A DNA stretch of 64,000 nucleotides from Terrimonas_A sp036262095 (lineage in GTDB: Bacteria; Bacteroidota; Bacteroidia; Chitinophagales; Chitinophagaceae), in NCBI GenBank assembly GCA_036262095.1, contig DATAJQ010000010.1, positions 1 to 64,000 of the forward strand. The letters run 5' to 3'. The notes under the pieces are model-generated. The model worked only from the letters and a program-made list of their open reading frames with translations, searched no databases and was not told the DNA's origin. This document shows, one piece after another, positions 1 through 8,806 of this stretch. A program made the translations under genes and the position numbers. Each line of letters begins with the position of its first letter. Positions within the stretch are counted from its first letter, which is position 1.

Positions 1-1294
1 AATATCCCTGCCCTGCTTCATCATATCCTTCCACATCAGAGATGCTGGTGGGATAAGTTGTGGCAGAGCGGATCACACCTGCACTGGCAGCGTCAGATTT
101 ATCAGTGCCTGTTTTCACTCCATTGGTAATGGTTTTGGAAATGGATGTGCTGGTGCCCAGTTTGATCCGTTTGCCCAGGTTACGGTTCAGATTGAGGCTG
201 ATACCGAATTTTTTATAATTGGAATTGATTACCGTTCCTTCCTGGTCCATATAGCTGAAGCCAATGCGGTGATTGCCCTGTTCATTACCCCCGGAGAAGT
301 TGGCAGTATAATTCTGATACATCCCTCTTCTGAAAATGGCATCCTGCCAGTTCACATTTTTGCTGAGGTAATCTTCGGGAGTGGGGAAAGGGATCACATA
401 ATTGGTGCCTTCATAAAGGTTGGAGTTTTCATAAGCCAGGTTCTGGTATTTCACATAATCGTAGGCAGAAAGCATATCGAGCTTTTTGGACACCTCTGCC
501 AAACCCACGCTGGCATTAAGCTCTACCCTGTCGCGACCGGAGCGGCCTTTGCGTGTGGTGATCAGCACCACGCCATTGGCACCGCGTGATCCATAAATAG
601 CCGTAGCTGATGCGTCTTTAAGAATGTCGATTGATTCTATATCGTTCGGATCAATAAACGCCAGTGCATTGAGGGTTTGTTTTTCATCTCCACCGATTGC
701 CTGCGGTGTTGTGCCGCTGCTATTATTATTGAAAGGCACACCATCTATTACATACAATGGTTCTGTGCCGCCGAGTACTGAATTGGAACCGCGGATACGG
801 ATACTAAGTCCGGCACCTGGTGCGCCGTCATTCTGCGTTACGTTAACCCCGGCCAGTTTACCCTGCATGGCTTGCAGAATATTGGTAGGGACGTCTTTTA
901 CCAGGTCAGCACGGTTGATACGCTGTACGGCACCCGTAAGATCTGTTTTACGGGCAGTGCCATAACCAACTACCACCACGTCTGATAAAATACTGGACGC
1001 AGAAGTCACCAATTGCACTTCATAAGTAGTTTGGCGGGTTAGCGCAACTTCCATTGTTTCCATGCCCACGTAACTTATCACCAGCAGTTTTGCACCATCA
1101 GGTACTGAAAGTGAAAACCTGCCATCCGCATCTGTCAGCACAGATAATTTGGAGCCTTTCACCGCTACAGTGGCGCCTGCAAGCGGCGACCCCTGCTCTG
1201 TGAACACCGTACCCGAAATGGGCCGGGTTTGTGCCAACACTGCCGTCGCAGTCAAAAACGACAGAAGAAAAACAAGCAGCAATTCTTTTCTCAT
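1..1294 (-). CDS. SusC/RagA-family TonB-linked outer membrane receptor, N-terminal part (runs off left edge)
   Basis: Outer-membrane TonB-dependent transporter of the SusC type, which imports oligosaccharides or peptides together with a SusD lipoprotein. The frame starts with ATG at 1294 and stays open to the window edge, so only about 431 of the usual ~1000 residues are present. It begins with a signal peptide ending in LAQ. A carboxypeptidase-D-regulatory-like beta domain follows (GTVFTEQGSPLAGATV, then DGRFSL). Next come the family's conserved VVVVGYGT segment and a plug domain containing RIRGSNS, YVIDGVPF, ILKDASATAIYGSRGANGV and ITTRKG. The start is divergent from an AraC regulator, an arrangement common for nutrient-uptake loci. 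The partner SusD gene would lie outside the window, and the substrate cannot be read from this fragment. Confidence 0.95.
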   Translation of the reverse strand, partial: MRKELLLVFLLSFLTATAVLAQTRPISGTVFTEQGSPLAGATVAVKGSKLSVLTDADGRFSLSVPDGAKLLVISYVGMETMEVALTRQTTYEVQLVTSASSILSDVVVVGYGTARKTDLTGAVQRINRADLVKDVPTNILQAMQGKLAGVNVTQNDGAPGAGLSIRIRGSNSVLGGTEPLYVIDGVPFNNNSSGTTPQAIGGDEKQTLNALAFIDPNDIESIDILKDASATAIYGSRGANGVVLITTRKGRSGRDRVELNASVGLAEVSKKLDMLSAYDYVKYQNLAYENSNLYEGTNYVIPFPTPEDYLSKNVNWQDAIFRRGMYQNYTANFSGGNEQGNHRIGFSYMDQEGTVINSNYKKFGISLNLNRNLGKRIKLGTSTSISKTITNGVKTGTDKSDAASAGVIRSATTYPTSISDVEGYDEAGQGY

Positions 1295-1316
1295 ATAGCA
1301 ACAATTATTATTTGGT

Positions 1317-1324
1317 CAAAAATA
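1317..1324 (-). promoter_or_regulatory. Possible -7 element (TATTTTTG) for the susC gene
   Basis: On the minus strand TATTTTTG matches the Bacteroidota -7 consensus TAnnTTTG, 22 bases before the susC ATG. A CTTG lies about where a -33 TTTG would be expected. The 227-bp divergent gap (1295-1520) holds no other gene; it is AT-rich with a TATAATACTATTATA stretch. Confidence 0.35.
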
Positions 1325-1520
1325 GGTACCTCATTCAAGCAAGATATAATACTATTATATCTATTATCAATACTTTATTTGTACAAGTTTGACCGGAGCA
1401 GCAAATATTATTAGTTTTAATCTACCCGACACCCTAGAAAATCAAATATTTCTGGGCCATGAATAGAAAACGGTCAGGGGCTTTTTTTTAGAGAAAATCA
1501 ATACTATTTTATCCCTTTTT

Positions 1521-2396
1521 ATGCAAAACATTCTTAAGGAGATCACCCCACTGACCAGCAGCGATTGCTTTACACTCTTCTCCCGGACCAAATCAGAGTT
1601 TGATTTCCCGCTTCATTACCATGAGGAGTTTGAGCTCAATTTTATTGAAGGAGCGGCAGGCGCCCGGCGGATGGTTGGCGACCATATTGAAGAAATCAGC
1701 AACCTGGAGCTGGTGCTGATCGGTCCCAACCTGCCTCATGTATGGCAAACCCATAAATACAAAAACAAACAGATCCACGAAGTCACCATCCAGTTTCATA
1801 AGGACCTTTTTGATGAAAGATTCCTTCGCCGCAACCAGCTTCATTTTATGCGGGAAATGTTTGAAAAGGCCAAAAGGGGCATTTTGTTTTCCGAAACCAC
1901 CGCAGAGCAGTTGGCCCCACGGTTAAAACAGCTCAAATCCAAACAGGGGTTCGATTCAGTACTGGAACTGATGTCCATTTTCCATGATCTCTCCATCTCC
2001 CGCAATATGCGGATACTTTCGGACGCATCTTTCAGCAACCTGCAACCTTCTTACAACAGCCGTCGTATAGAAAAAGTAATGGAATATATCAATCTCAATT
2101 TTGATAAAACGGTCTTGCTGGCTGATGCAGCCAGGCTTACCAATATGACCGAAGTATCTTTCAGCCGTTTTTTTAAAACACATACCGGCATCAGCTTTAT
2201 CGACAGCCTTATAGAAATACGGCTTGGCCATGCTTCCCGCATGCTGATCGATACCACGCAGTCTGTATCAGAAGTGGCTTATAATTGCGGCTTCAACAAT
2301 ATCTCTAACTTCAACCGCATTTTTAAAAAGAAAAAAGGCTGTACACCTAAAGAGTTTCGTGAAAACTATACTTACGACAGCCGGGTATTTATCTGA
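1521..2396 (+). CDS. AraC-family transcriptional regulator
   Basis: A 291-residue cytoplasmic regulator. The N-terminal ~130 residues form a cupin-like sensory domain (FPLHYHEEFELNFIEG, then LIGPNLPHVW, the usual His-rich sugar or ligand pocket signature). The C-terminal ~100 residues hold the two helix-turn-helix motifs of AraC proteins (LADAARLTNMTEVSFSRFFK, then SVSEVAYNCGFNNISNFNRIFKK, ending in the typical GCTPKEFR). It is divergent from the susC gene and 32 bp ahead of an SGNH hydrolase gene. The likely job is ligand-dependent control of the adjacent uptake or hydrolase genes; the ligand is unknown. Confidence 0.95.
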   Translation: MQNILKEITPLTSSDCFTLFSRTKSEFDFPLHYHEEFELNFIEGAAGARRMVGDHIEEISNLELVLIGPNLPHVWQTHKYKNKQIHEVTIQFHKDLFDERFLRRNQLHFMREMFEKAKRGILFSETTAEQLAPRLKQLKSKQGFDSVLELMSIFHDLSISRNMRILSDASFSNLQPSYNSRRIEKVMEYINLNFDKTVLLADAARLTNMTEVSFSRFFKTHTGISFIDSLIEIRLGHASRMLIDTTQSVSEVAYNCGFNNISNFNRIFKKKKGCTPKEFRENYTYDSRVFI

Positions 2397-2428
2397 CATC
2401 CATTTTTAATCATTGAAATAATATACTG

Positions 2429-3091
2429 ATGAAATTACGTTTCCTGATAGCAGTCCTGCTTTTGATCAACAGCTTTATTTCCTTTTCACAAAACAATGAA
2501 CAACCTTTTATCAATGAGATCCGGTATTTCAAAAAGCTGGACTCACTGAATGCCCCTCCCGGGCAGCCCATTCTTTTTATCGGTAGCTCTTCCTTTACCT
2601 TATGGAAAGATGTGAAAGATTATTTTCCAGGATATCCTATCCTCAACCGCGGGTTTGGAGGCTCTTCACTCCCTCACCTGATCATGTATGCAAACGATGT
2701 TATCTTCCGCTACAATCCCAAACAGATCGTGATCTATTGTGGGGAAAATGATCTTGGCGATCCCAAAGTGACCGGGCAAACCATCCTGGGCCGCTTTAAG
2801 GAATTATACAGCCTTATCAGAAGTCATTATCCTAAAATCCCTGTTGCTTATATTTCCATGAAGCCAAGCCCTTCCCGTGAAAAATATCTGAAGACAATGG
2901 ATGAGGGCAATAAACTGATCAAAAAGTTTATCCGTAAAAAAAAGAATACTGTTTTTATTGATGTGTTCCATCACATGCTCAATAAAGACGGTAGTATTAT
3001 GACTGATATTTTCAAATCAGACAACCTGCATATGAATGCTAAAGGGTATGCTATCTGGAAACCCCTGATCGAGCCGCACCTGTTGAAATAA
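2429..3091 (+). CDS. Secreted SGNH/GDSL-type esterase-like hydrolase
   Basis: 220 residues with a signal peptide (cleavage probably after ISFSQ, residue ~21), so periplasmic or exported. SGNH-family blocks are visible. Block I is IGSSSF (nucleophilic Ser about residue 54), block II is GFGGSS (77-80), block III is CGENDLGD (Asn 107) and block V is SDNLHMN with Asp 198 and His 201. These enzymes deacylate or deacetylate lipids, acetylated sugars or polysaccharides. The gene follows the AraC regulator by 32 bp on the same strand and is probably cotranscribed, so acetyl-carbohydrate processing is plausible but inferred. Confidence 0.9.
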   Translation: MKLRFLIAVLLLINSFISFSQNNEQPFINEIRYFKKLDSLNAPPGQPILFIGSSSFTLWKDVKDYFPGYPILNRGFGGSSLPHLIMYANDVIFRYNPKQIVIYCGENDLGDPKVTGQTILGRFKELYSLIRSHYPKIPVAYISMKPSPSREKYLKTMDEGNKLIKKFIRKKKNTVFIDVFHHMLNKDGSIMTDIFKSDNLHMNAKGYAIWKPLIEPHLLK

Positions 3092-3101
3092 TAACCGGTA
3101 G

Positions 3102-4319
3102 CTATCTCCTGTTGCCAAAACCTTTCAGGAAGTTCAATGCAGCGATCACATTTCCTCCTTTGGTGATCGTGCCGCTGAAATGGCGTCCGAAAGAAAAAGT
3201 GAGCCGCTGGTTATTTCCCAGGTCGTACTCGGCATTCACGACAAGCCTCCAGGAAGGATCGATAGTATTCTTATTGAGCACACTCCGGTATATTCCTTCA
3301 CCACTCAATGCAAAACGGCTCATCGGGCTGTTGTAGATGATGCGTGCACCGGCATCGAGCGTTGAAATATTGGAGGTCTTGATAGCGCCTGCATTATCGG
3401 CAAATATCTTATCGGGATTGTACAGATATCTTGCCAGGCCCAATATCGAAAAGCCGGATTCATAGTTGCCGCCGAATGTAAGCCAGGCTCCGCCATTGTG
3501 CATATTTGAACGGCTGAATAGTTTATCTACAAACTCAAGGGTAAGGCCTCCGGCAAAATCAATGAAGAAGCCAAAGCGTTCAATCTTGAAGCTTTGCGCT
3601 TTTTGTTTCAGTAAAGCCAGCCTGCTCCGCAATAGCTCTTTCTCTCCTATGATCTTTGTTTTGAAAGATTCCTGGAGGCCTGTCATCTTTTTACTGATAG
3701 CAACCACTTCCGGATCATCCATATTCCCTCCGTTTGCGATCAGCTTGTTTCTCCGGGCTTCTGCAAGTGTCTGGTATTCGCTGCTGGAATCAAGGGTTGC
3801 TTTCAATGTCGCATTCACATCGCTTGCAACCTGACCTGCAAGCAAGGTAATAGTATCGAGTGTTTCGCTGGTTTGCTTGCTGAATGATCCGCGTTTGATC
3901 GAAAACTTTATCCCGAAAGAGCTGTAAAAGTTAGCCGGGTTATATTCTTTTGATGAAGAGTCTGAGCCGCGTACCGCACTGGAAAACACAAATGTTTGCC
4001 TGAATACATCACTGAATTTCCTGGAATCCATTTTATCTGTTGTCAATCCTTTTCCCCTGAACAACCAGAAAGGAGCCAGGTCAACTGCATAATGGGAAGG
4101 CAACAGTGAATTGCTGTTTGTCGCGCTTTGCAGTGAGGCCATGAATGCAGAAACATCGCTGGGCTTTTCAATATCGCTAACAGCAAAATCCAGGAGATTG
4201 GCTGCAGGAGAACTTGGCGCGCGGAGCAGATCAAGTTTTATTTTGGTAGTATCGTCTTCCTGTGAAAAGGCAGGAAAGGACAGGATCATTGCTGCAATCA
4301 AAAAGCAGATAGTCTTCAT
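3102..4319 (-). CDS. Secreted protein of unknown function, probable outer-membrane or surface barrel
   Basis: 405 residues, not recognised as a named family. A signal peptide is clear (cleavage after FPAFSQ, residue ~20). A helical, Lys/Glu-rich segment around residues 165-245 may be a coiled coil. The C-terminal ~150 residues alternate polar and aromatic residues (FGFFIDFAGGLTLEF, AWLTFGGNYESG, RIIYNSPMSRFALSGEG, LTFSFGRHF), as outer-membrane beta strands do. Its start codon follows the stop codon of the gene at 4329-4745 by only 9 bp, so the two form one minus-strand operon and probably act together. It converges on the SGNH gene with an 11-bp gap. Confidence 0.85.
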   Translation of the reverse strand: MKTICFLIAAMILSFPAFSQEDDTTKIKLDLLRAPSSPAANLLDFAVSDIEKPSDVSAFMASLQSATNSNSLLPSHYAVDLAPFWLFRGKGLTTDKMDSRKFSDVFRQTFVFSSAVRGSDSSSKEYNPANFYSSFGIKFSIKRGSFSKQTSETLDTITLLAGQVASDVNATLKATLDSSSEYQTLAEARRNKLIANGGNMDDPEVVAISKKMTGLQESFKTKIIGEKELLRSRLALLKQKAQSFKIERFGFFIDFAGGLTLEFVDKLFSRSNMHNGGAWLTFGGNYESGFSILGLARYLYNPDKIFADNAGAIKTSNISTLDAGARIIYNSPMSRFALSGEGIYRSVLNKNTIDPSWRLVVNAEYDLGNNQRLTFSFGRHFSGTITKGGNVIAALNFLKGFGNRR

Positions 4320-4328
4320 TGGGTTGAA

Positions 4329-4745
4329 TTAAATTTTGAAGAATTCAATTACTGAAGTAAAAATAGCGCTGTCACCTTCTTCCTTTACGATCTTGAACAG
4401 CTTGTACTCAATAAACATTAATCCTCCGCGCAACCGGATGATCTCTTCTGTATTGTTGGTATCCTTCGCAGTGTCGGTTACTACCGTTGTAATAAATATT
4501 TTTTTGCCGTTCAGGGCTTTATTAGTGCCAAGCGGGAATTCTTTGATGGAACCTTTCTTTCCTTTTATGATATTATCGTCCTGCAAAATGATATCGGTAA
4601 CAGCTGTTTGTCCCGGCGCCCCGATGATGATCTCCAGTGTAACATCGCGGTTACTGCCGTCGATGAGGTATACGGTGTCGAGGGTTGTTTTCTCTTCAAA
4701 ATCAGCATCAATGGTTTTGGCGATGCTTTTTGCAGATTTTGCCAT
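4329..4745 (-). CDS. Hypothetical protein, operon partner of the adjacent secreted protein
   Basis: 138 residues, not recognised. ATG at 4745 (MAKSAKS...) is preferred over an upstream in-frame start because the extra 18 residues are low in coding character. There is no signal peptide or membrane segment. The protein looks like a compact beta-rich domain (TLEIIIGAPGQTAV, KKIFITTVVTDTA, YKLFKIVKEEGDSAIFTSVIEFF). It is the first gene of a two-gene minus-strand unit with the secreted 405-residue protein 9 bp downstream. A cytosolic accessory role for that protein is only an inference from the spacing. Confidence 0.75.
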   Translation of the reverse strand: MAKSAKSIAKTIDADFEEKTTLDTVYLIDGSNRDVTLEIIIGAPGQTAVTDIILQDDNIIKGKKGSIKEFPLGTNKALNGKKIFITTVVTDTAKDTNNTEEIIRLRGGLMFIEYKLFKIVKEEGDSAIFTSVIEFFKI

Positions 4746-4846
4746 GGGGTTAGTTTTATGCAAATTACTGATTCCCCCCAGAGGAAAATCAAGGTTCAAA
4801 TCCGCTTGTCCTTTACGTGTTTGGAAGTATTGACCGGGGTTGAATA

Positions 4847-4974
4847 TTTTCCCACAAAGACAACCAAGGCCACAAAGAATTAGAGCCTGAATGACTCCTG
4901 CTACTACTTTATAAACATAGTAGTGAGGGAAGACAAAATATTTCTTTGTGGCCTTGGTTGTCTTCGTGGGAAAA
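4847..4974. repeat. Intergenic inverted repeat, family A (CACAAAGACAACCAAGG type)
   Basis: Arms 4847-4880 and 4940-4974 are reverse complements over about 33 bases with one mismatch (CACAAAG versus CACGAAG). They enclose ~60 bases that contain a smaller CTACTA...TAGTAG hairpin. The same type of sequence recurs at 14280-14382. It occupies most of the 331-bp gap before pheT; nothing else is seen there apart from the pheT promoter. Confidence 0.85.
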
Positions 4975-5039
4975 CCAGCTTGCGGGAGCTCAATCCCTAC
5001 TTGTTTTGACGTCTGGCACTATCTCTTTCCCGCTTTGCT

Positions 5040-5047
5040 TATCTTTG
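5040..5047 (+). promoter_or_regulatory. -7 promoter element (TATCTTTG) for pheT
   Basis: TATCTTTG fits TAnnTTTG exactly and lies 29 bases before the pheT ATG. No convincing -33 TTTG is present at the right distance. Confidence 0.6.
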
Positions 5048-5076
5048 GCGGTAATTTAAAAGAACTCTGACTATAC

Positions 5077-7503
5077 ATGACGATCTCTTACAAATGGCTG
5101 AGTGAATACCTGCCTGTAGCAGTTGAGCCTGAAAGACTAAGCCGTATCCTTACCTCCATTGGACTGGAAGTGGAAAGCCTGGAAAAATATGAAGAAGCAA
5201 AAGGTGGCCTGAAAGGATTGGTCATCGGAGAAGTGATTCATACAGAAAAGCATCCCAATGCTGATAAACTTACCCTGACCCGCGTAAATATTGGCGCTGC
5301 CGAACCCTTACAGATCGTTTGCGGAGCACCCAATGTAGCTACCGGCCAGAAAGTGGTGGTAGCCCCGGTTGGCACTACTATTTATCCTGTCACTGGTGAA
5401 CCTCTCACGATGAAGATCGCAAAGATCCGCAGTGTGGAAAGCCATGGCATGATCTGCGCAGAGGATGAGATCGGGCTTGGTAATTCACATGCCGGCATCA
5501 TGGTATTGCCGGCCGACCTGAAACCCGGCACACCGGCTGCTGATTATTTCAAACCTTACGACGACTATATTTATGAAATAGGCCTTACCCCAAACCGGAT
5601 GGACGCAATGAGCCATTGGGGTGTTGCGAGGGATGTATGCGCCTATCTTTCCCATCATGATAAAAAAGACCTGAAACCAAAACTGCCTAATGGTAATGGT
5701 TTCAAAACCGATAACAACTCTCTTCCCATCCAGGTTAAAGTGGAGAATGAGAAAGCATGTCCCCGCTATTCAGGTGTCAGCATTGCCAATGTGCGTATTG
5801 CACCATCACCGCAATGGCTGCAGCAAAGACTGAAAGCGATCGGCCTTCGACCTATCAATAACTTGGTAGATATCACGAATTTCATTCAGCATGAAACCGG
5901 TCAGCCGCTGCATGCTTTTGATGCAGATAAAATCGCCGGACGCACGGTGATCGTTAAAAACCTGGAAGAAGGAACCCGCTTTATCACTCTTGATGAAAAA
6001 GAGAGGAAGCTGAGCAGTGAAGATCTGATGATCTGCGATGAGAAAGAAGGAATGTGTATCGCCGGTGTTTTCGGCGGGTTGCACAGCGGTGTTACCAATG
6101 AAACAAAAAATATCTTTCTGGAAAGCGCCTGTTTTGATCCGGTTGCGATCCGTAAAACCTCTTTCCGTCATGGATTGCGTACAGATGCAGCAACCCGTTT
6201 TGAAAAAGGGACGGATATTTCTGCAACAGTAAATGTGTTGAAAAGAGCAGCCAACCTTATCAAGGAAATATGCGGCGGTGAGATCGCTTCAGAGATCGTG
6301 GATATTTACCCCGAAAAAAATGAAAAGGCACAGGTTGCAATTAAATATCATTACCTGAAAAAACTGAGCGGGAAGAATTATCATCCTGATGCAGTAAAAA
6401 ATATCCTAATCAGCCTGGGTTTTGAGATCGTAAAAGAAGGAATTGATGAACTGCGTGTAGCAGTTCCTTATCATAAACCGGATATCAGCCTGCCGGCCGA
6501 CCTGGTAGAAGAAGTATTGCGTATAGACGGCCTCGATAACGTAACGATCCCTGACGCCATCACTATCACGCCATCTACAGAAGAGAATTATGCTACAGAA
6601 GTGTACCGCGAAAAGCTGGCTAATTATCTTACCGGACTTGGGTTTTATGAGATCATGACCAATTCCATCACCAATTCAGCGTATTTCAGTGAAGCGGAAT
6701 TGGAAGGGTCGGTGAAAATGCTGAACAATCTCAGTGCTGAACTGAATATCCTTCGTCCATTTATGCTGGAAACGGGATTGGAAGCAATTGCACATAACCT
6801 GAACCGCCGCAACTATGATCTGCGTTTCTTTGAATACGGGAAAACATATCATACTACCGGCAGTGGCAAATACACGGAACCGGAACATCTTTGTTTATAC
6901 ATCACCGGCAAGAATCTGGAAGATGGCTGGCGCAGTAAAGCAACCCCTGCCGATTTTTATGTGTTGAAAGGAGTGGCAGGCAACCTGCTGCAATTGCTGG
7001 GTGTGAAAGATGCCAGTTGGCAGCCATTAGAGCATCCGAAATTTGAAAGCGGGCTGCAGGCGAGTATCAATGGACAGGTGATTGTGCAAGCGGGTGCAGT
7101 ACATAAAAAATCACTGGCCCGGTTTGATATCAAGCAACCGGTTTTCTTTGCCGACCTCAACTGGGAATTGCTTTCCCGTTCGGCAGCCGCTTATAAACCA
7201 GGTTTCCAGGCTATTCCCAAATTCCCTTCCGTGCAGCGCGACCTGGCTATTGTGGTAGGCCGGCAACTCAGTTATGGTGAAGTGGAAAAAGCTGTTCAGA
7301 AAATCAAGCTGGGCAAGCTGCAACAACTGAAGCTGTTTGATATATTCGAAAGTGAGAAGCTGGGTAAGGACAAAAAATCAATGGCGATCAGTTTCACTTT
7401 CCTGGATGAGGAAAAAACGCTGACAGATAAAGAGATTGATGGCTGGATGAATAAGATCATGACCACTCTTGAGAAAGAATTGCAGGCCGAGATCAGAAAA
7501 TAA
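5077..7503 (+). CDS. pheT: Phenylalanyl-tRNA synthetase beta subunit
   Basis: 808 residues, the usual length of bacterial PheT, which pairs with PheS to charge tRNA-Phe with phenylalanine in the cytoplasm. Domains read in order. The N-terminal OB-fold tRNA-binding domain covers about residues 40-150 (VIGEVIHTEKHPNADKL, VCGAPN, SHGMICAEDEIGLG). The B3/B4 editing domain lies about 210-400 (RYSGV, LVDITNFI, GQPLHAFDADKI). The B5 domain is about 410-480, the catalytic-like core follows, and the C-terminal FDX-ACB anticodon-binding fold runs about 715-808 (FPSVQRDLAIVV). pheS is not in the window. It heads a + strand run toward the coiled-coil gene, zapA and rny, an order I recall from other Bacteroidota. 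Confidence 0.98.
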   Translation: MTISYKWLSEYLPVAVEPERLSRILTSIGLEVESLEKYEEAKGGLKGLVIGEVIHTEKHPNADKLTLTRVNIGAAEPLQIVCGAPNVATGQKVVVAPVGTTIYPVTGEPLTMKIAKIRSVESHGMICAEDEIGLGNSHAGIMVLPADLKPGTPAADYFKPYDDYIYEIGLTPNRMDAMSHWGVARDVCAYLSHHDKKDLKPKLPNGNGFKTDNNSLPIQVKVENEKACPRYSGVSIANVRIAPSPQWLQQRLKAIGLRPINNLVDITNFIQHETGQPLHAFDADKIAGRTVIVKNLEEGTRFITLDEKERKLSSEDLMICDEKEGMCIAGVFGGLHSGVTNETKNIFLESACFDPVAIRKTSFRHGLRTDAATRFEKGTDISATVNVLKRAANLIKEICGGEIASEIVDIYPEKNEKAQVAIKYHYLKKLSGKNYHPDAVKNILISLGFEIVKEGIDELRVAVPYHKPDISLPADLVEEVLRIDGLDNVTIPDAITITPSTEENYATEVYREKLANYLTGLGFYEIMTNSITNSAYFSEAELEGSVKMLNNLSAELNILRPFMLETGLEAIAHNLNRRNYDLRFFEYGKTYHTTGSGKYTEPEHLCLYITGKNLEDGWRSKATPADFYVLKGVAGNLLQLLGVKDASWQPLEHPKFESGLQASINGQVIVQAGAVHKKSLARFDIKQPVFFADLNWELLSRSAAAYKPGFQAIPKFPSVQRDLAIVVGRQLSYGEVEKAVQKIKLGKLQQLKLFDIFESEKLGKDKKSMAISFTFLDEEKTLTDKEIDGWMNKIMTTLEKELQAEIRK

Positions 7504-7553
7504 GGGCCTGGTTTTTGACAGCCTGGAATAGATTTTATTGAAATAAAAAGTTG

Positions 7554-7850
7554 ATGGCTGAAATGTCTTCCGGTGAAGAGCAAATAAAACGCATTTATGA
7601 TAAGCTGCAGCAACTGCTGAAGCAACATGCTTCCCTGCAAAAGGAAAATCAATTGCTGAAGGAAGAGCTGGAAACGGCGCAGAAGCAGGTGACCCAGTAC
7701 CAGGAAACGGCAGATGCGTTAAAGCAGCAGGTGTCGATTCTTCAACTGGGCAATGGGCAAATGAGCGAAGAGGATAAAAAAGAATTTGAGAAGAAGCTGA
7801 CTACTTATATCAAAGAGATAGACCGTTGTATAGCGATGCTATCTGAATAA
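7554..7850 (+). CDS. Small coiled-coil protein between pheT and zapA
   Basis: 98 residues from ATG at 7554; a TTG three bases earlier and an ATG at 7563 are alternatives. Almost the whole protein is one heptad-rich coiled coil (IYDKLQQLLKQHASLQKENQ through LKQQVSILQLGNGQM), with a short charged tail (KKEFEKKLTTYIKEIDRC). There is no signal peptide or membrane segment. Its place immediately before zapA suggests a division-associated role. The ZapA/ZapB pairing in gammaproteobacteria, where ZapB is also a short coiled coil, is a tempting analogy but not shown by sequence. Confidence 0.85.
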   Translation: MAEMSSGEEQIKRIYDKLQQLLKQHASLQKENQLLKEELETAQKQVTQYQETADALKQQVSILQLGNGQMSEEDKKEFEKKLTTYIKEIDRCIAMLSE

Positions 7851-7855
7851 GTGTT

Positions 7856-8107
7856 CTAGACTCTCTTCACCAAATTAAGCCGCATCTCATCCCCGCCTTG
7901 AAAAAGCTCTAAGGTATAGCGACCATAAGGCAGGTCATTAAGGCCTTGCCAGGTAAATTCTTTTTCAGCATCCAGGTTTTTTTCCATTACGCTGCAAACG
8001 CTACCGCTATCATCTTTGAGAACGCCTCTTAAAAGGTTTCCTTTGAGGGCTATGAGTTCGAATTGGAGGGCATCGATAAAGGTCGATGATTTAATTTTGG
8101 CGAACAT
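7856..8107 (-). CDS. Small hypothetical protein encoded opposite the pheT-zapA direction
   Basis: 83 residues on the minus strand, filling the gap between the coiled-coil gene (its stop is 6 bp away) and zapA. Composition and alternation look like a real beta-rich domain (IDALQFELIALKGNLLRGVL, then FTWQGLNDLPYGRYTLELFQGGDEMRLNLVKR), and no competing + strand gene exists. No family is recognised, and there is no signal peptide. The ATG is 124 bp from the zapA start, divergent from it. Confidence 0.65.
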   Translation of the reverse strand: MFAKIKSSTFIDALQFELIALKGNLLRGVLKDDSGSVCSVMEKNLDAEKEFTWQGLNDLPYGRYTLELFQGGDEMRLNLVKRV

Positions 8108-8230
8108 GTGGTTCCAGTTTGGTTTTTACATCACTAGGGACGAATAGGATTTGAATTTCGGGAACAGGTTCTTGCCTGTAAAACAAACAAGGAAACTAAT
8201 ATAGACACTGTTTTTTAAAAATGCAATAGT

Positions 8231-8527
8231 ATGGATCAATTAATTGCAGCAACCGTAGTGATCGGCGACCGGAATTACCGCATCAAGCTGGACCCCAAAG
8301 ACGAGGAAGCTGTGCGCCGGACCGTTAAAGTCATCAACGACAAGATCCTGGAATATAAGACCCATTTCGCCGGCAAGGACATGCAGGACTATATCGCCAT
8401 GGTGCTGGTGTGGCTGGCTACAGAGCAGAGCGGGGCGGCTGCGGCCGATCTGAAACAGGAAGCATTAGCGGAAAGGCTTTCCTCCCTCGAAAAACTTCTG
8501 GACGCGAATATGGCGAATGATTTCTGA
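8231..8527 (+). CDS. zapA: Cell division protein ZapA
   Basis: 98 residues, the normal ZapA length. ZapA dimers bind and bundle FtsZ filaments at the division ring. Family features are visible: an N-terminal beta-rich head (ATVVIGDRNYRIKLDPKDEEAVRRTVKVINDKI), then a long C-terminal helix (MQDYIAMVLVWLATEQ, AAADLKQEALAERLSSLEKLL). The last codons and the stop lie inside the left arm of a large inverted repeat (8513-8770), so the C-terminal residues MANDF may have been supplied by the inserted element. It is followed by rny, with that element in between. Confidence 0.92.
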   Translation: MDQLIAATVVIGDRNYRIKLDPKDEEAVRRTVKVINDKILEYKTHFAGKDMQDYIAMVLVWLATEQSGAAAADLKQEALAERLSSLEKLLDANMANDF

Positions 8528-8770
8528 CAGCGGGAAGTCTCTGGTTAGTGCCGCGAATTATACGAATAGCCTCCGATTGCAGAAAATACGCGTTGAATTA
8601 CGCCCCGTTTCAGTAATTCCCGGAAAAAATCAGATCTATGCGGCACCCTGCAGACCATGCCCTTTGCTCCATTTATTAAACCTTCAAATCCGAAATGTAG
8701 CTCCGTCGGAGTTCCATTCGCACCATTCGTGACGCCAACCAGAGACTTCCCGCTGTCAGAAATCATTCGC
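8513..8770. repeat. Large inverted repeat, possible non-autonomous mobile element between zapA and rny
   Basis: Bases 8513-8546 are a perfect reverse complement of the end of 8725-8770 (34 identical bases), with weaker pairing for ~11 more. About 170 bases lie between, with no convincing gene, and include the small palindrome CTCCGTCGGAG at 8701-8711. The arms contain GCGAATGATTTCTGACAGCG. The left arm overlaps the zapA stop; the right arm ends about 36 bases before the rny -7 element. This accounts for most of the 375-bp gap 8528-8902. Confidence 0.75.
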
Positions 8771-8806
8771 ATTATTCGCTTTGAACCAAATTCGCGTTCA
8801 CTTTTG

